Counted from the stretch's first letter, positions 6,678 through 17,132 are shown. The stretch is DNA of 64,000 nt from Flavobacteriales bacterium (GCA_016719225.1 JADKAN010000001.1:1-64000), one strand, 5' to 3'. Made by a program: numbers and translations. Notes: generated from the sequence alone by a model not told the origin.

Positions 6678-9416
6678 TCAGCGGATCACGGTGACGTGGC
6701 CCGCTACCTTGTGCTCGTCGTGCGTGAGCGCATCGCGCATCCGTGCACGGAAAGCATACACGCCGAAGGGCACCTGTTTGCCACCGGCCATACCATCCCA
6801 TTCTTTGTAGGGGTCGGTGCTGGAGAAGACCACGCGGCCCCAGCGATCATAGACTTCCAGGTCGTAGGTGTCCAGGTCCACCACGTTGTTCCACGGCCGC
6901 CACGTGTCGTTGATGCCGTCGCCGTTCGGGGTGAAGGCGTTCGCGCCGAAATACACGTAGTCCTGTGGGATCAGGTGTGCCACGATGGTGTCCGGTTGGA
7001 AGATGGTGACCGGGATGGTCTTCTGCGTGGTGTCGTTCTGGTTGGGCGTGTTGTACTTGAATTCCCAATACAGGAAGGTGAAGTACATCGCCGGGTTCAC
7101 GGTAAGTGTGTCCACACTTTCGGGGATGCGTTCCACGGTGGTCGGGAACGAACTGTAGGTGTCCGCGTTGTAGGTGATGGACGCTGAGTTGGGCGGATCG
7201 GTGAGCAGCACCACGGGGTATTTTATGGGAGGTGCGAAGTGCGCGATCACGGTATCCGTGCTCGAGAATTGGATGCCCACAATGGTATCCAACAGCGAGG
7301 ACGGGCTGTTGTGCAGCGTCTCCCAATGGTCGAAGGTCCAACCATCCGCCGCCAACGCCTGCAGCGTGGTGGTGATGCTGTCGTAGTACAGTCCGGTGAA
7401 CGGATACAGGTCCGGCGTGATGGAATTTATCTTGATGGAACCACTGAGCTCGGGCTCCACCTTGAACACCACATCGTAGGGTCCGCCCAAGCCATAGCAA
7501 TCCACCAAGCCGCCTTGGATGTCGGTGCAACGGGCCTCGATGAAGTCGCGCATGTTCTGCACGTTACCTTCCCATTCCGCGACCGTGCCACCCCATTTGG
7601 CCACCTGCCCGGGCATTTCCGGCGCGATCAAGGCGATCAGGCTGTCCAAGTAAGGCAGCATGTACTGGCAACTGAACGTGGTGTTGCCAAGGTCGATGTA
7701 GCGGTTCACGTAATAGTCGTGTACCATGGGGTTCTCGTCCATCAACTTCTGCAGGATCGGCACGTGCCCCTGTCCTCCGGGATCCGGCAAGGCCTCCGCG
7801 TTGCAGGGATCCGCATTGGGCGTCTGATCCGGCACGCCGGTGTAGTTGATGTAGTGGCCGAAGGTGGCATCGTTGTCCCAGAGCGTATAGCCCCACTTCT
7901 TGTGCTCGCCGTCCGGGTTCGACCCGCGCCACCAGGCCGTGTTCCAGTTCAGCCAGTCTGTGCACACGGTGTAGCTGTTGAGCACCACGTAATCGATCAG
8001 GCTTTTCCAGTTGAACTGACCATCCACGTAAGCGAATGCCGTAGCATCGCCCATGTTGTTGCTCATGATGTAGGCGCGCAGGGCATCCCAGTCCGTCTGT
8101 GCCTGCGGTCCGCCATATTCGCTCCAGGTGCCGCCCCAGGTCTTCAGGTATTGCAGATCGTATTCGTCCTGGTCGTAGTACTTCTTGGTGTAATCGTGGT
8201 CATCGCACTTTTCACGGATCTCATACAGTCCCCAGTATTGGCCGTTCATGTAAAGTGCGCAGGGCTCGTAGGTGCGCACATCCAGCTTCAGTCCGCCGGC
8301 CTGCGCCAAGCTGTGTACATAGGCATCGCGGATGTAGGCCCCGCCACCCTCGAAGGGATAGTTGTCATTGGCCGCGCTCTTGATGATGAGCCGCTGGAAT
8401 TTCCCCCGGTCGCTGGCGTTGAAAATAGGATAGTGGATGGCGTCGTTGTAGCCGCTCTGGTCGCGCGTCACATAGTCGAAGCCGCGTTGTGGGTACGCCC
8501 AGGAATCGTTTCCATGCTTGTTGAACTGCCCGGTGGCCTCGTCCCGCAGCACGCCATCCGCACCGAAGTACTCAAAGGAGCCATACGGTTCGATCCCTGC
8601 ATCGCCGTTCAAGAGCTCGTCCACTTGCGTCCCGGCGATGCTGATCACTGCCACGGTGTGCGTTTCATTGATGAAGTACGTGTTGGTCTCCATGAAGCTG
8701 GAAGGCACGCCCGGCGTTGAACTGAAGCAGGCCGCGCGGACCACCGTGGTGGCAGTGACCGATAGCGGGGCGGAGTAGGTGGCGGAGGTTGCGGTGGGCT
8801 CGCTACCGTCCAAGGTGTAGTGGATGGTGCTGCTGGCATCGTTCCCGCTGATCGTTACACTCGCACTCCCGGAATAGTACCCTGCTGCGGGGCTGATCTG
8901 GGGCCGGCCGGCATAATCGGGCGAGGCGCCTGCATTGGCCGCATTGGGCGTGGGTGTAAGGAACAGGCTCCATGTGCTGGCACCGTCCGTGGTGCGGCCC
9001 CGGCTGTTGTCCGTCTTGGTGGGCGGGGCCAGCACCACATCGTCCACAATGGTGCCGGAAGGGTCGGAAAGCACCACGTGGTCATTATCCGACTGGTCCA
9101 GCTTGAAGTTGGTGTGGTATTCAGTGCCTACCACCACGTCGCGCTTGCTGCAGTACACCAGGATCCTGCCATTGGCCGGAAGGGTGGTGCCGCCGGGGAA
9201 CGCCCATTTCATCGGCGTGCTCACCTTGTTGCTCACCCACCAACCGCTGAGGTCCACCGGCGCGGCCGTGGTGTTGTAGAATTCCGCCCAATCCTCGTTA
9301 TCGCCAAAGCTGTCCACGATACCGGTCATGTTCGAAGCGCTTACCTCATTGACGACCACTTGGGCAGAGGCGGGCAATACGGCGAGAACAGCAAGCAGGG
9401 CGGAGAATTTCAGCAT
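6678..9416 (-). CDS. CotH-kinase, lamin-tail surface protein with T9SS type B sorting domain
   Basis: A predicted cell-surface protein of 912 residues. It starts at ATG 9416 with a signal peptide (MLKFSALLAVLAVLPASAQ). Domains in order: lamin-tail domain about 20-140 (VVNEVSASN, DWAEFYNTT, GWWVSN); a chitobiase-type C-terminal domain about 185-250 (YYSGSASVTIS, IHYTLDGSEPT); a CotH-like kinase fold about 270-600 (YMNGQYWGLYEIREKCDDH, GYTLWDNDATFG); two repeat-like beta modules (DGWTFDHWE, FTFLYWEFK); and a gliding-motility C-terminal domain over the last 90 residues (NAFTPNGDGINDTW, VYDRWGRVVF, WDG, PFGVYAF). The last domain is the type B signal for T9SS secretion. CotH proteins phosphorylate spore proteins in Bacillus; the substrate here is unknown. 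Confidence 0.9.
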   Translation of the reverse strand: MLKFSALLAVLAVLPASAQVVVNEVSASNMTGIVDSFGDNEDWAEFYNTTAAPVDLSGWWVSNKVSTPMKWAFPGGTTLPANGRILVYCSKRDVVVGTEYHTNFKLDQSDNDHVVLSDPSGTIVDDVVLAPPTKTDNSRGRTTDGASTWSLFLTPTPNAANAGASPDYAGRPQISPAAGYYSGSASVTISGNDASSTIHYTLDGSEPTATSATYSAPLSVTATTVVRAACFSSTPGVPSSFMETNTYFINETHTVAVISIAGTQVDELLNGDAGIEPYGSFEYFGADGVLRDEATGQFNKHGNDSWAYPQRGFDYVTRDQSGYNDAIHYPIFNASDRGKFQRLIIKSAANDNYPFEGGGAYIRDAYVHSLAQAGGLKLDVRTYEPCALYMNGQYWGLYEIREKCDDHDYTKKYYDQDEYDLQYLKTWGGTWSEYGGPQAQTDWDALRAYIMSNNMGDATAFAYVDGQFNWKSLIDYVVLNSYTVCTDWLNWNTAWWRGSNPDGEHKKWGYTLWDNDATFGHYINYTGVPDQTPNADPCNAEALPDPGGQGHVPILQKLMDENPMVHDYYVNRYIDLGNTTFSCQYMLPYLDSLIALIAPEMPGQVAKWGGTVAEWEGNVQNMRDFIEARCTDIQGGLVDCYGLGGPYDVVFKVEPELSGSIKINSITPDLYPFTGLYYDSITTTLQALAADGWTFDHWETLHNSPSSLLDTIVGIQFSSTDTVIAHFAPPIKYPVVLLTDPPNSASITYNADTYSSFPTTVERIPESVDTLTVNPAMYFTFLYWEFKYNTPNQNDTTQKTIPVTIFQPDTIVAHLIPQDYVYFGANAFTPNGDGINDTWRPWNNVVDLDTYDLEVYDRWGRVVFSSTDPYKEWDGMAGGKQVPFGVYAFRARMRDALTHDEHKVAGHVTVIR

Positions 9417-9632
9417 GTGGGGTATCGGTCCGGAAATGTACGGGTTCCGCATACTTCGCGGATGTATGTGCGGGAATGACGGCTATTAGGAGGGATCCGG
9501 TGCCTGACGGGGATCCGGTTCGCGAAACACCGCACCAATGCGCGCCGGCCGGGCCGGAAATAGAAACTCATTGCTGTCCGGATGCAGTATATTGTGCGTC
9601 CAAGACCAGATGAAATGCCGAACCGTTGAGCC

Positions 9633-11037
9633 ATGAAAGCGCAGATCACACGGGCACTTGGTTCCTGCTTGTTGGTGTTCGCCATGGCGTTCACCGCCTC
9701 CGCACAGTATTGGGAGGGCAGGAATTCCGTATAACACCTCTGCCCCTAGCGTGGTGTACACCGATACCGTGCATGATTGGCTGATTGTGGCTGGACAAAT
9801 ACCGTTGTATGTGGATAATGACCATGCATATATACCAATCTTTCGGTACAATGGTGCACAATGGGACACTATAGGCCTGTTCGGGAATAGGGTACTCTCC
9901 GCAGTGGTATACCACGACACGTTGATAGTTGGTGGGGCTTTTAAAACCGTGCTTGAGGATTCTATCGGTCACATAGCGTGCTATGTGGACGGCAGTTGGC
10001 ATCCATACGGGGAGTTTGGTGACCAGTGGGGTCAAGGGAGAGTAGAAGGTTTGCGCATAATAAACGAAGTACTTTATGCCGTTGGTGTATTTGAGAATGC
10101 GGACGGCCAGTTGTGCAACGGTTTGGCCAAGCGGGTAGGTGGGCACTGGGAAGCCTTACCCGGATGGCCTGAAATTGACTTTTTCGGCGATCCGTACGTT
10201 TTAGACATCATTCGCTTCCAAAACAAGCTGGTGGTGGCCGGAAATTTCCACAATGCAGACTTTTCTTTGACAGACATGCTGCAGTTCGATGGAGTTGCTT
10301 GGGTGCCGGTATGCGCCAACTGCTTGCAAGGTGGACAAGATGGCGTAGCTGTTATGGCCGAGTACCAAGGAGAACTTTATGCAGGCGGCATTTTTTTCTA
10401 CAACAGTGGTAATGCCGGCCAAGGCATTATGCGCTGGGATGGTGAACAATGGTACCCGCTGCAGCCCGTGGGCGATGGTTTGCAGAACTACAACTATTCC
10501 GACCAATACTCCCCAGACGTTTTTGACCTGAAGGTGCGCGATGGTCTGCTCTACATTGGGGGTGGTTACAGTTTTGTGGACCATAGCCCCACGCCGACAG
10601 GCATTTGTGCTTGGGATGGCGACGATTTTTGTCTTTTGGAAGGTGAGCATTTCTCGGACTATTACGCTCCGTTCACCTTTTACCACGACACACTTTACGG
10701 GGGTACGGGCGCGGACGTTATGGACCCCGATCTGCGCGGCGCAGTGCGCTATCTCGGCGAGCTATGCAGTACCACCGTTGGAGTGGACGAAATTCCTGTT
10801 GGAAAAGAAGCGCTACAAGCTACTTGGGCTGTAAACGGAGAGTTGTCCGTCCTGGGTCTTACGGATGGCCCGCACCAGTTGCGTGTTTACGATGCGCAAG
10901 GACGCTTGGTGCTTGATAGACAGATACTGAGTTCAGCAAGTAGAAGTGAGAACGTACGCGTGGATGGGCAAGACTTCGCCATCTACGTTGTGAGGGTGGA
11001 TAATGAGCATGCGCTACGAATTGTGCCGCTGTATTGA
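9633..11037 (+). CDS. T9SS type A cargo protein, kelch-like repeats (frameshifted after signal peptide)
   Basis: A predicted secreted repeat protein of about 467 residues, paralogous to 37216-38589. The ATG at 9633 opens a signal peptide (MKAQITRALG, then MAFTASAQYWEG) that stops at TAA 9732. The rest continues in the +1 frame (GIPYNTSAPSVVYTDT). Skipping one base near 9712-9724 joins them and matches the paralogue's AQSNWEG layout. The body holds repeats with the themes LIVGGAF, LYAVGVF, LVVAGNF and LYAGGIF, a beta-propeller-like pattern. The last 75 residues (HQLRVYDAQGRLVLDRQI, IYVVRVDN) resemble a type A sorting domain that hands the protein to T9SS for surface attachment. GC is visibly lower than in flanking genes. 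Function unknown; the indel may be a sequencing error. Confidence 0.8.
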
Positions 11038-11093
11038 GACCCTGTACAACTGGCCGAGCTACACAGCCTGCAATTCAGACTGACCTGCAAAAG

Positions 11094-11122
11094 AAAAGCG
11101 CCCGGATCATCCGGGCGCTTTT
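11094..11122. terminator. Bidirectional intrinsic terminator
   Basis: A near-perfect inverted repeat (AAAAGCGCCCGGAT / ATCCGGGCGCTTTT) lies between two convergent genes. A-runs on one side and T-runs on the other let it act on both strands, ending the T9SS cargo gene and the S9 peptidase gene. Confidence 0.92.
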
Positions 11123-11142
11123 ACTGTTTCAGAATAGAAGGT

Positions 11143-13098
11143 CTACTGCTTCACATCCGCTGTGGTCGCTTTGTATCCGCTGCCGATATGCGCATCCAGG
11201 AATTTGTCCATCGCGTTGTAGAAGTCCAAGCGGTTCTCCTCGTTATGGAAACCGTGGCCTTCGTTGTCCTTCACCATGTATTCCACTTCCACGCCGCGTG
11301 CCTTCAGGGCTGCTACCATCTGGTCGCTTTCGTCCTTGTTCACGCGTGGGTCGTTCGCGCCTTGGGCAATGAAGAGCGGACAAACGATCTTGTCCACGTG
11401 GAACACCGGTGAGGCTGCGCGCATCATCAGGCTGTCCGTCCTGGGGTCGCCCACCATTTCATACATCATCTTCTTGAACGGCTCCCAATACGGCGGCACG
11501 GTGTTCATGAACGTGAACAGGTTGCTCACACCCACATAATCCACCGCGCACGCATAGAGTTCGGGGGTGTAGGTGATGCCCGCCAACGTCGCGTAGCCAC
11601 CGTAGCTGCCGCCGTAGATGGCCACCCGCTTGGGGTCTGCGATGCCTTGGTCCACGAGCCATTTCACGCCATCGCTCACGTCATCCTGCATGGTCTTGCC
11701 CCATTGCTTGAAGCTGGCTTCCCAGAACTTGCGGCCGTAACCGGTGCTACCGCGGAAGTTCATCTGCAGCACGGCATAGCCGCGATTGGCCAGCATCTGC
11801 GCCTCCGAATTGTAGCCCCAACCGTCGCGGGCCCAAGGGCCCCCGTGCGGGTTGATCACCACGGGCAGGTCCTTCGCCTCGCGCCCCTTGGGCAAGGTGA
11901 GGTAGCCGTGGATGGTGAGCCCGTCGCGGCTTTGGTAGGTGATGGGTTTCATTTCCGCCAGGTCCTCTTCCTTCAACCAAGGGTAAAGCGTGGACATTTC
12001 CTTCGTCTGTCCCGCGGTGGCGTCGTAGTAGTAGTACATGCCGGGCATGCGGTCGTTGCCTTTCCATACCATGAACTTGTCCTCGTTGTCGTTCTCGCCG
12101 TATACCCAGTATTCGTACCCTTTCATCTTGGCACCCAAGGTGTCATAAAGCGCTTGCGTCACCGGGTCCAGGATCTTGCGCTCGCTCTTGTCACCGGTCC
12201 AGGTCACCATGGTGAGCACGTTCCGCTTGCGGCTATAGTCCAGGCCGTCCACGTCGAAGTCGGGGTTGGAATAGATCTCCTTCACTTCTTTTTTCCCGTC
12301 GATGTCCCATTCCACGATGGCGTTCTTGTCGCGGCCGTTCAGGTTGCTGCTGGCGTAGATGTTCTTGTTGTCGAAGGTGAAGAAGAGCGGGGAGAAGCTG
12401 TCCTTGAAACCGATGCGCATCAGCTCTTTGAAGGGCTCCTTTTCCGTGGCGCGGTAGTACAGCACGTTGTCCACACCCTCCGTTTTGGTGGCGATGCGAA
12501 TGGTGCCCGTGTGGTCCGTTACCCAGTTCTCGAAGTTCTCCTTGTTGTCATACAAGGCTTTGCTTTCACCGGTCTCAATGTTCACCAAGTAAGGGTCGAA
12601 CACCTGCGGATTGCGCTTGTTCATCTGCAGGATCACGCTCTTTTCCATCCCGGGGATGTTGTGCAGGTCGTCCATCACGCCGGCACGTACGCCTTTTTCG
12701 GGCGAGAGTGCCTTCACGTCCTTGCCGTCCATGCTGGCGCTGAAGACGATCATGTTCTCGTCGCCATTGATGTCGCGGGCATAGAGCAAGCGGTCGCCTT
12801 TCCAGAAGTAGCCGCCTACGTCACGCACGGTGTCGTGGGTCACTTGCACGGCGTCGCCACCTGCCACGGGTTGCACGAAGATGTTCATGCGTTCATGCCA
12901 GGGCGCGCGGTAGCTGAAGTAGTTACCGTCCGGGCTGATGCGGAAGCCTGCTTTTTCAGGATTCCGGAAGAAGTCCTTCACCGTGATGGTGGGAGGTGGT
13001 TGCATGGCCGGTTTTTCGGGCTGCTTTTCCGGGGAAGTGCATGCCGTGGCCGCGGCGATGCATACCAATGCGGAAAGGGTTAGGTGGGTGGCTTTCAT
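11143..13098 (-). CDS. S9-family prolyl oligopeptidase-like lipoprotein peptidase
   Basis: A serine peptidase of 651 residues, probably periplasmic and lipid-anchored: the ATG at 13098 gives a type II signal peptide with lipobox AATAC. A seven-bladed propeller-like N-terminal part (RISPDGNYFSYRAP, YWVYGENDNEDKFMVW) runs to about residue 400. The alpha/beta-hydrolase domain follows, with NPHGGPWARD, the nucleophile elbow GGSYGGY (Ser498), Asp583 in GANDPR and His615 in EGHGF. It most likely trims peptides as a dipeptidyl or acylaminoacyl peptidase. An upstream in-frame start at 13131 would put charged residues before the signal peptide, so I reject it. Gene length and motifs are complete. Confidence 0.92.
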   Translation of the reverse strand: MKATHLTLSALVCIAAATACTSPEKQPEKPAMQPPPTITVKDFFRNPEKAGFRISPDGNYFSYRAPWHERMNIFVQPVAGGDAVQVTHDTVRDVGGYFWKGDRLLYARDINGDENMIVFSASMDGKDVKALSPEKGVRAGVMDDLHNIPGMEKSVILQMNKRNPQVFDPYLVNIETGESKALYDNKENFENWVTDHTGTIRIATKTEGVDNVLYYRATEKEPFKELMRIGFKDSFSPLFFTFDNKNIYASSNLNGRDKNAIVEWDIDGKKEVKEIYSNPDFDVDGLDYSRKRNVLTMVTWTGDKSERKILDPVTQALYDTLGAKMKGYEYWVYGENDNEDKFMVWKGNDRMPGMYYYYDATAGQTKEMSTLYPWLKEEDLAEMKPITYQSRDGLTIHGYLTLPKGREAKDLPVVINPHGGPWARDGWGYNSEAQMLANRGYAVLQMNFRGSTGYGRKFWEASFKQWGKTMQDDVSDGVKWLVDQGIADPKRVAIYGGSYGGYATLAGITYTPELYACAVDYVGVSNLFTFMNTVPPYWEPFKKMMYEMVGDPRTDSLMMRAASPVFHVDKIVCPLFIAQGANDPRVNKDESDQMVAALKARGVEVEYMVKDNEGHGFHNEENRLDFYNAMDKFLDAHIGSGYKATTADVKQ

Positions 13099-13207
13099 GG
13101 GCGCGAATGTAGACCGCCAAGCCTTTCGCACCCGCGCGGAAGGCCAAGTATGTATCCATTAGGCCGGCGAACCTGTCAACAAGAGCCAAGGAGGCTTATG
13201 TTCCCGT

Positions 13208-14632
13208 TCAACGCAGCTGGAACCTGCGGAGCATCACTTTCTTATCCGCCTCTACGGAATCCGTCTGTATGAACCGCGCTCTTAGTCCGTTCAGCACCGC
13301 ATGCCCCGGGTCCGTGAGCGATGCCCATGCGTCGATGTGTACCACCGTCACCACCGTGCTGTCCAGTTCCGGCATTTCCGCTGCCGCCACCGGAAAGACC
13401 TTGCGTTCACGCAGGGCGATCTCCACCGGCACCGCGCCCTTGAACAAGGTGTTATCGAGCTGCCAGGCATAGTTGAGGTCGTACCAAGCGGGCTGGATCA
13501 CCACTGCGGTGTTCCCTTCCCGCCAAGCCTCCACCCGGGAAACCACCGCCGAAGGATGGAGGCCGTTCCCTTTCCACGGCGTGAAGGTCGCGGCCATCGC
13601 GATCACAACGCCTGCAGGCAGCAGCCAAGCCGGTTGCCGTGGGTGGAAGCGTTCAACGGCCGCCATACCCACCAGCAGGTAAAAGGCCGGCGAGGCGAAG
13701 TAGAGGTAACGGTCCACGTAAACGGGGAAGACAAAGGAGATGGCGAAGAGGCCGATCAGCGGTAGGCCGCACCATAGAAGGGGGGTCGCCCATTTACGCT
13801 CCTTGCCACGTACCAGTGCCCAGGCGATGAGCACTAGAAAGAGCACAGCCACGACCGGTGCGTTGCTCCACCGCATCACCATGTTGTAGGGTTCTTCCCA
13901 GGTAGGCGCATCCACCCAAGTGCCATGCCCCAGGCTTTCACCGGCGCGAGCCAGCACCACCCCGGCCCAAGGCAGGCTGAGCAGTACCGTAATGGCGGCG
14001 GCGGCGAGCATCTTCACCCGGACCCTCCGCAGCTGCGGCACGCCAAAGACCAGCACCAGTTCCGTACCCACCATCAACCAGCCGAAGTAGTGCGTCCAAA
14101 CAGCAAGGATGTTGGCCGCAGCCAGCCATAGGATAGTGCCGCCGCGCAACCTTGAGATCCGCGACAGGATGGTCCCGCCACCATCGCTCAGGTTGAGAAG
14201 CTGCCACACGGCCCATGTGCAGGCCAACGCCAGCAAGGAGTAGGCCCTTACTTCATGTGCAAATGCATACGAGTGGTTGCTGAACGTGAATAATAAGCCT
14301 ACTACAAGACCTGCCAACGGACCGGATAACCGTTTTCCGATCAGGAAAAGTGGCCAAACAGTAAGGATGCTGAAGAACGCGGACGGCACCCGTAACCACG
14401 CAGTTTCCAACGGCACCAGCGTGCTCCATCCGTGCATCAACAGGAAATACAGCGGCGGGTTGTTCTCCGTGCGCAGCATGCCGAACAGCTCCATTAATGG
14501 GCGCTGCGCCCAGTACACGGTAAAAGGCTCATCACCGCCCAGTTCGTTCAAGCCCAATGCGCTGAACTTCAGGACGAGGTTCAATACCAAGAGTCCCGGC
14601 AAGGCCCAGCGCCAAGGCCCTTGGTCCTTCAA
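13208..14632 (-). CDS. Glycosyltransferase family 39-like membrane protein
   Basis: A polytopic membrane protein of 474 residues resembling ArnT/PMT-type glycosyltransferases that use polyprenyl-phosphate sugars. The first periplasmic loop has the conserved acidic motif (NELGGDEPFTVYW, about residues 30-42) and a downstream loop has TENNPPLYFLLMHGW. About ten hydrophobic helices follow and the C-terminal 100 residues are soluble. The acceptor (lipid A, protein or glycan) cannot be told. Its start overlaps the stop of the GNAT gene upstream by 4 bases. It appears to be the last gene of the operon 17007 to 13208. Confidence 0.82.
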   Translation of the reverse strand: MKDQGPWRWALPGLLVLNLVLKFSALGLNELGGDEPFTVYWAQRPLMELFGMLRTENNPPLYFLLMHGWSTLVPLETAWLRVPSAFFSILTVWPLFLIGKRLSGPLAGLVVGLLFTFSNHSYAFAHEVRAYSLLALACTWAVWQLLNLSDGGGTILSRISRLRGGTILWLAAANILAVWTHYFGWLMVGTELVLVFGVPQLRRVRVKMLAAAAITVLLSLPWAGVVLARAGESLGHGTWVDAPTWEEPYNMVMRWSNAPVVAVLFLVLIAWALVRGKERKWATPLLWCGLPLIGLFAISFVFPVYVDRYLYFASPAFYLLVGMAAVERFHPRQPAWLLPAGVVIAMAATFTPWKGNGLHPSAVVSRVEAWREGNTAVVIQPAWYDLNYAWQLDNTLFKGAVPVEIALRERKVFPVAAAEMPELDSTVVTVVHIDAWASLTDPGHAVLNGLRARFIQTDSVEADKKVMLRRFQLR

Positions 14633-15063
14633 AGCCGGAGGAACATTAGTTGGTGCATGCCGATGCCTTCCAACATGAACAGTTCGCCTTGTGGCAAAAA
14701 GCCCATGCCGTTATAAAAGCCCGTGACTTTTTCGCGGGCATTGCACCAGACGAGATCCGCTTTGAGGTCCCGAAGATGTTCCAATGCGAAAAGGACGAGG
14801 GCCTTACCGGTCCCTTTTCCTTGCTGGTCCGGCCGGGTGGCCATGCCGCGCAAACGGTACTGGCGCCAACCGCGCATTTGTTCGTTACGCTCCAACATGA
14901 AGCTGGCCACGGATACCAATTCCCTGTGGATCTCCACGCCTACATGGAAGGTGGTCCCGACATTATCACCGGACCAGTCCATTTCCTCCAACTGCTGCTT
15001 GGGTCGTAGCACCAGTTGGCGTAAGGGATAGGTTTCGCCGGCTTTTATGTAACGGATACGCAT
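14629..15063 (-). CDS. GNAT-family N-acetyltransferase
   Basis: A soluble enzyme of 144 residues that transfers acetyl from acetyl-CoA to an amine. Motif A (LRGMATRPDQQGKGTGKAL, residues about 72-90) is the acetyl-CoA pyrophosphate loop in Q/RxxGxG/A form. The C-terminal part has VTGFYNGMGFLPQGE, the usual Tyr-containing beta6-beta7 region. The substrate is unknown. It is coupled to the glycosyltransferase downstream through an ATGA overlap and lies 32 bases after the membrane protein gene upstream. Confidence 0.87.
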   Translation of the reverse strand: MRIRYIKAGETYPLRQLVLRPKQQLEEMDWSGDNVGTTFHVGVEIHRELVSVASFMLERNEQMRGWRQYRLRGMATRPDQQGKGTGKALVLFALEHLRDLKADLVWCNAREKVTGFYNGMGFLPQGELFMLEGIGMHQLMFLRL

Positions 15064-15095
15064 CGCGGAACGGCCAAGCCCGCAAGTTACTAAGG

Positions 15096-15797
15096 CTACC
15101 GGCCACTGTGTAACTCCCGCTCCAGCAAGGCTGCCGTTGCACTGGCATCGCGAAGCCCACGCATTTCCTCCTCCGGACAGATGCCTATCCGCGTGGATAG
15201 CTGCAGGGTGTCCTTTGCGGTGGCTGCCACAAGATGTTCTTCGCCGTTGCAGGGCCCGGTGGTCATGGTCCGGACGGCTTCTATCCGCTGGACCTCATTT
15301 GCAGCCAGGACCGTCCTGGTCCCGGGCACCGGCCATGGGATCTCCCCGAAAGCCTTGGACCGGGTGATCCAAACCAGTTCGCCGCGCTGCACTTCCGCTT
15401 GCCGTAAAGGCAGGAACAGTGCGGCAAAGACGCCCCAGACCAGCACCGCGACCAGCAATACGCGCGTTATCAGCGTGCCGATCCAGGTGGGCGGCCTGCG
15501 CTGCCGCCACGCCGGGATCGCCTGCGCCAAAGCGGAAACAAGCGCTACACCCACGGCCAGGACCACGGCTTGCATCATGCGTTCGGTCAATCCCGCGCCA
15601 CTGCCTGCCACGGCCATTTCACCCCGTAGCAAAGGATAGCCCTGCTGAAAGTCGGCCAAGAGCCGTTGATCGGCGGTCAACGCCGGCCCGATAAAGGAGA
15701 AGACCCATGCCAGGACACGAACGGCGACCGTGACCGCCACGCCCAACGCCAAATAGTGGAAGGCGCTGCGTTCGTTGTCGTTCAAGTTCAGGCGCAT
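15096..15797 (-). CDS. Membrane protein of unknown function
   Basis: A protein of 233 residues that I do not recognise. It has hydrophobic segments near residues 17-38, 75-95 and 108-131, then a soluble C-terminal half of about 100 residues with one pair of cysteines (GPCNGEE and GICPEEE). These could form a disulfide if the domain is periplasmic. It sits between the M42 peptidase and GNAT genes in the same orientation with short gaps (55 and 32 bases), so it is probably co-transcribed. Confidence 0.65.
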   Translation of the reverse strand: MRLNLNDNERSAFHYLALGVAVTVAVRVLAWVFSFIGPALTADQRLLADFQQGYPLLRGEMAVAGSGAGLTERMMQAVVLAVGVALVSALAQAIPAWRQRRPPTWIGTLITRVLLVAVLVWGVFAALFLPLRQAEVQRGELVWITRSKAFGEIPWPVPGTRTVLAANEVQRIEAVRTMTTGPCNGEEHLVAATAKDTLQLSTRIGICPEEEMRGLRDASATAALLERELHSGR

Positions 15798-15852
15798 GGC
15801 GGAGTGAGGATCAGCTGATGGAAGGAAGTCCCAGTGGACCGCCGGAAGAAAT

Positions 15853-17007
15853 TCACTTGATGTAGCGCCAATCCTCGTTCCCTTTCAAGCTGCGCAAACA
15901 GGCGGCGATCAGGCGCACCACGTTCTCCACGTCCTGTTTGTTCACACTTTCCACCGTGGTATGCATGTAGCGCAACGGTAGGCTGATCAATGCACTGGGT
16001 ACACCAGCCGCCCCGTAGGCAAAAGCGTCGGTATCGGTACCCGTGGCACGGCTCACGGCCGCGCGCTGGAAGGGCAATTTGGCCTTGGTGGCAGCGGCGA
16101 TCACCGTTTTCAGCACGTTGTTGTGCACCGCCGGACCGTAGGCGAGCACCGGCCCTTGTCCACAAGCCACATCGCCGCTCTGGATCTTGTTCATCAACGG
16201 GGTCTGCGTGTCGTGCGTCACATCGGTAACGAGGGCCAAGTTTGGCCGGATGCGCTCCACGATCATTTCCGCGCCACGCAGCCCCACTTCCTCCTGCACA
16301 CTGTTCACGATGTACAGCCCGAAAGGAAGTTTTACTTTTTCCGCCTTCAGCATCCGCGCCACCTCGGCGATCATGAAGCCACCCATACGGTTGTCCAGCG
16401 CACGGCCGGTAAACGTATTCTTGTTCAGCACCATGAACTCATCCTCGTAGGTGATCACGCAGCCCACATGCACGCCCAACGCTTCCACCTCTTCCTTGGT
16501 GGCACAGCCGCAATCCAGGAAAATGTTATCCAGCGCAGGTGTGGGGTCGTTCTTCGGGGTGCGAACATGGATGGCGGGCCAGCCGAACACCGCCTTCACG
16601 ATACCGTTGTCGGTGTGGATGTTCACCCGCTTGCTTGGTGCGATCATGTGGTCGCTGCCGCCATTGCGGCGCACGTAGATGAAGCCGTCCTTGGTGATGT
16701 AATGCACGAACCAGCTGATCTCGTCCGCGTGTGCCTCGATCACCACTTTATACTTCGCTTCCGGGTTGATCACGCCCACGGCCGTGCCGTAGTTATCGGT
16801 AAAGCTGCTATCCACCCAGGGCTTGATGTAGTCCAACCACAGCCGTTGCCCGCCGCTTTCGAAGCCGGTAGGGCTCGCGTTGTTCAGGTACCGCTCCAGG
16901 AAATCCATGGAGGCGGTGCCGAAGAATGCTTTTCCGGCATTCGCGGAAGCCTTGACGGGGGCATTCTTGCGGGCGGCTGACTTAGCGTTGGCGGGCTTTT
17001 TTGCCAT
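15853..17007 (-). CDS. M42-family metallo-aminopeptidase
   Basis: A cytoplasmic zinc- or cobalt-dependent aminopeptidase of 384 residues that forms tetrahedral cages in known relatives. I use the ATG at 17007 (MAKKPANAKS), which adds a Lys/Ala-rich basic tail of about 25 residues absent in many homologues. Metal and catalytic motifs are intact: EAHADEISW (His and Asp), GRALDNRMGG (bridging Asp), VQEEVGLRGA (catalytic Glu-Glu), DVTHDT, and RYMHTTVE (C-terminal His). It may be annotated as endoglucanase/FrvX in databases, but the motif set supports peptidase. First gene of the minus-strand operon. Confidence 0.93.
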   Translation of the reverse strand: MAKKPANAKSAARKNAPVKASANAGKAFFGTASMDFLERYLNNASPTGFESGGQRLWLDYIKPWVDSSFTDNYGTAVGVINPEAKYKVVIEAHADEISWFVHYITKDGFIYVRRNGGSDHMIAPSKRVNIHTDNGIVKAVFGWPAIHVRTPKNDPTPALDNIFLDCGCATKEEVEALGVHVGCVITYEDEFMVLNKNTFTGRALDNRMGGFMIAEVARMLKAEKVKLPFGLYIVNSVQEEVGLRGAEMIVERIRPNLALVTDVTHDTQTPLMNKIQSGDVACGQGPVLAYGPAVHNNVLKTVIAAATKAKLPFQRAAVSRATGTDTDAFAYGAAGVPSALISLPLRYMHTTVESVNKQDVENVVRLIAACLRSLKGNEDWRYIK

Positions 17008-17132
17008 GTTGGTCGGTTGCTCCCCGGCATTTGTCCGGGAAGTTGCCAAAGGTATCCCGCGTCGCAAAAGAGAAACCCCAAGGCTTTCACTACGTATGAA
17101 CAGGACCCGGACGATAAAACCGGGAATAGCAC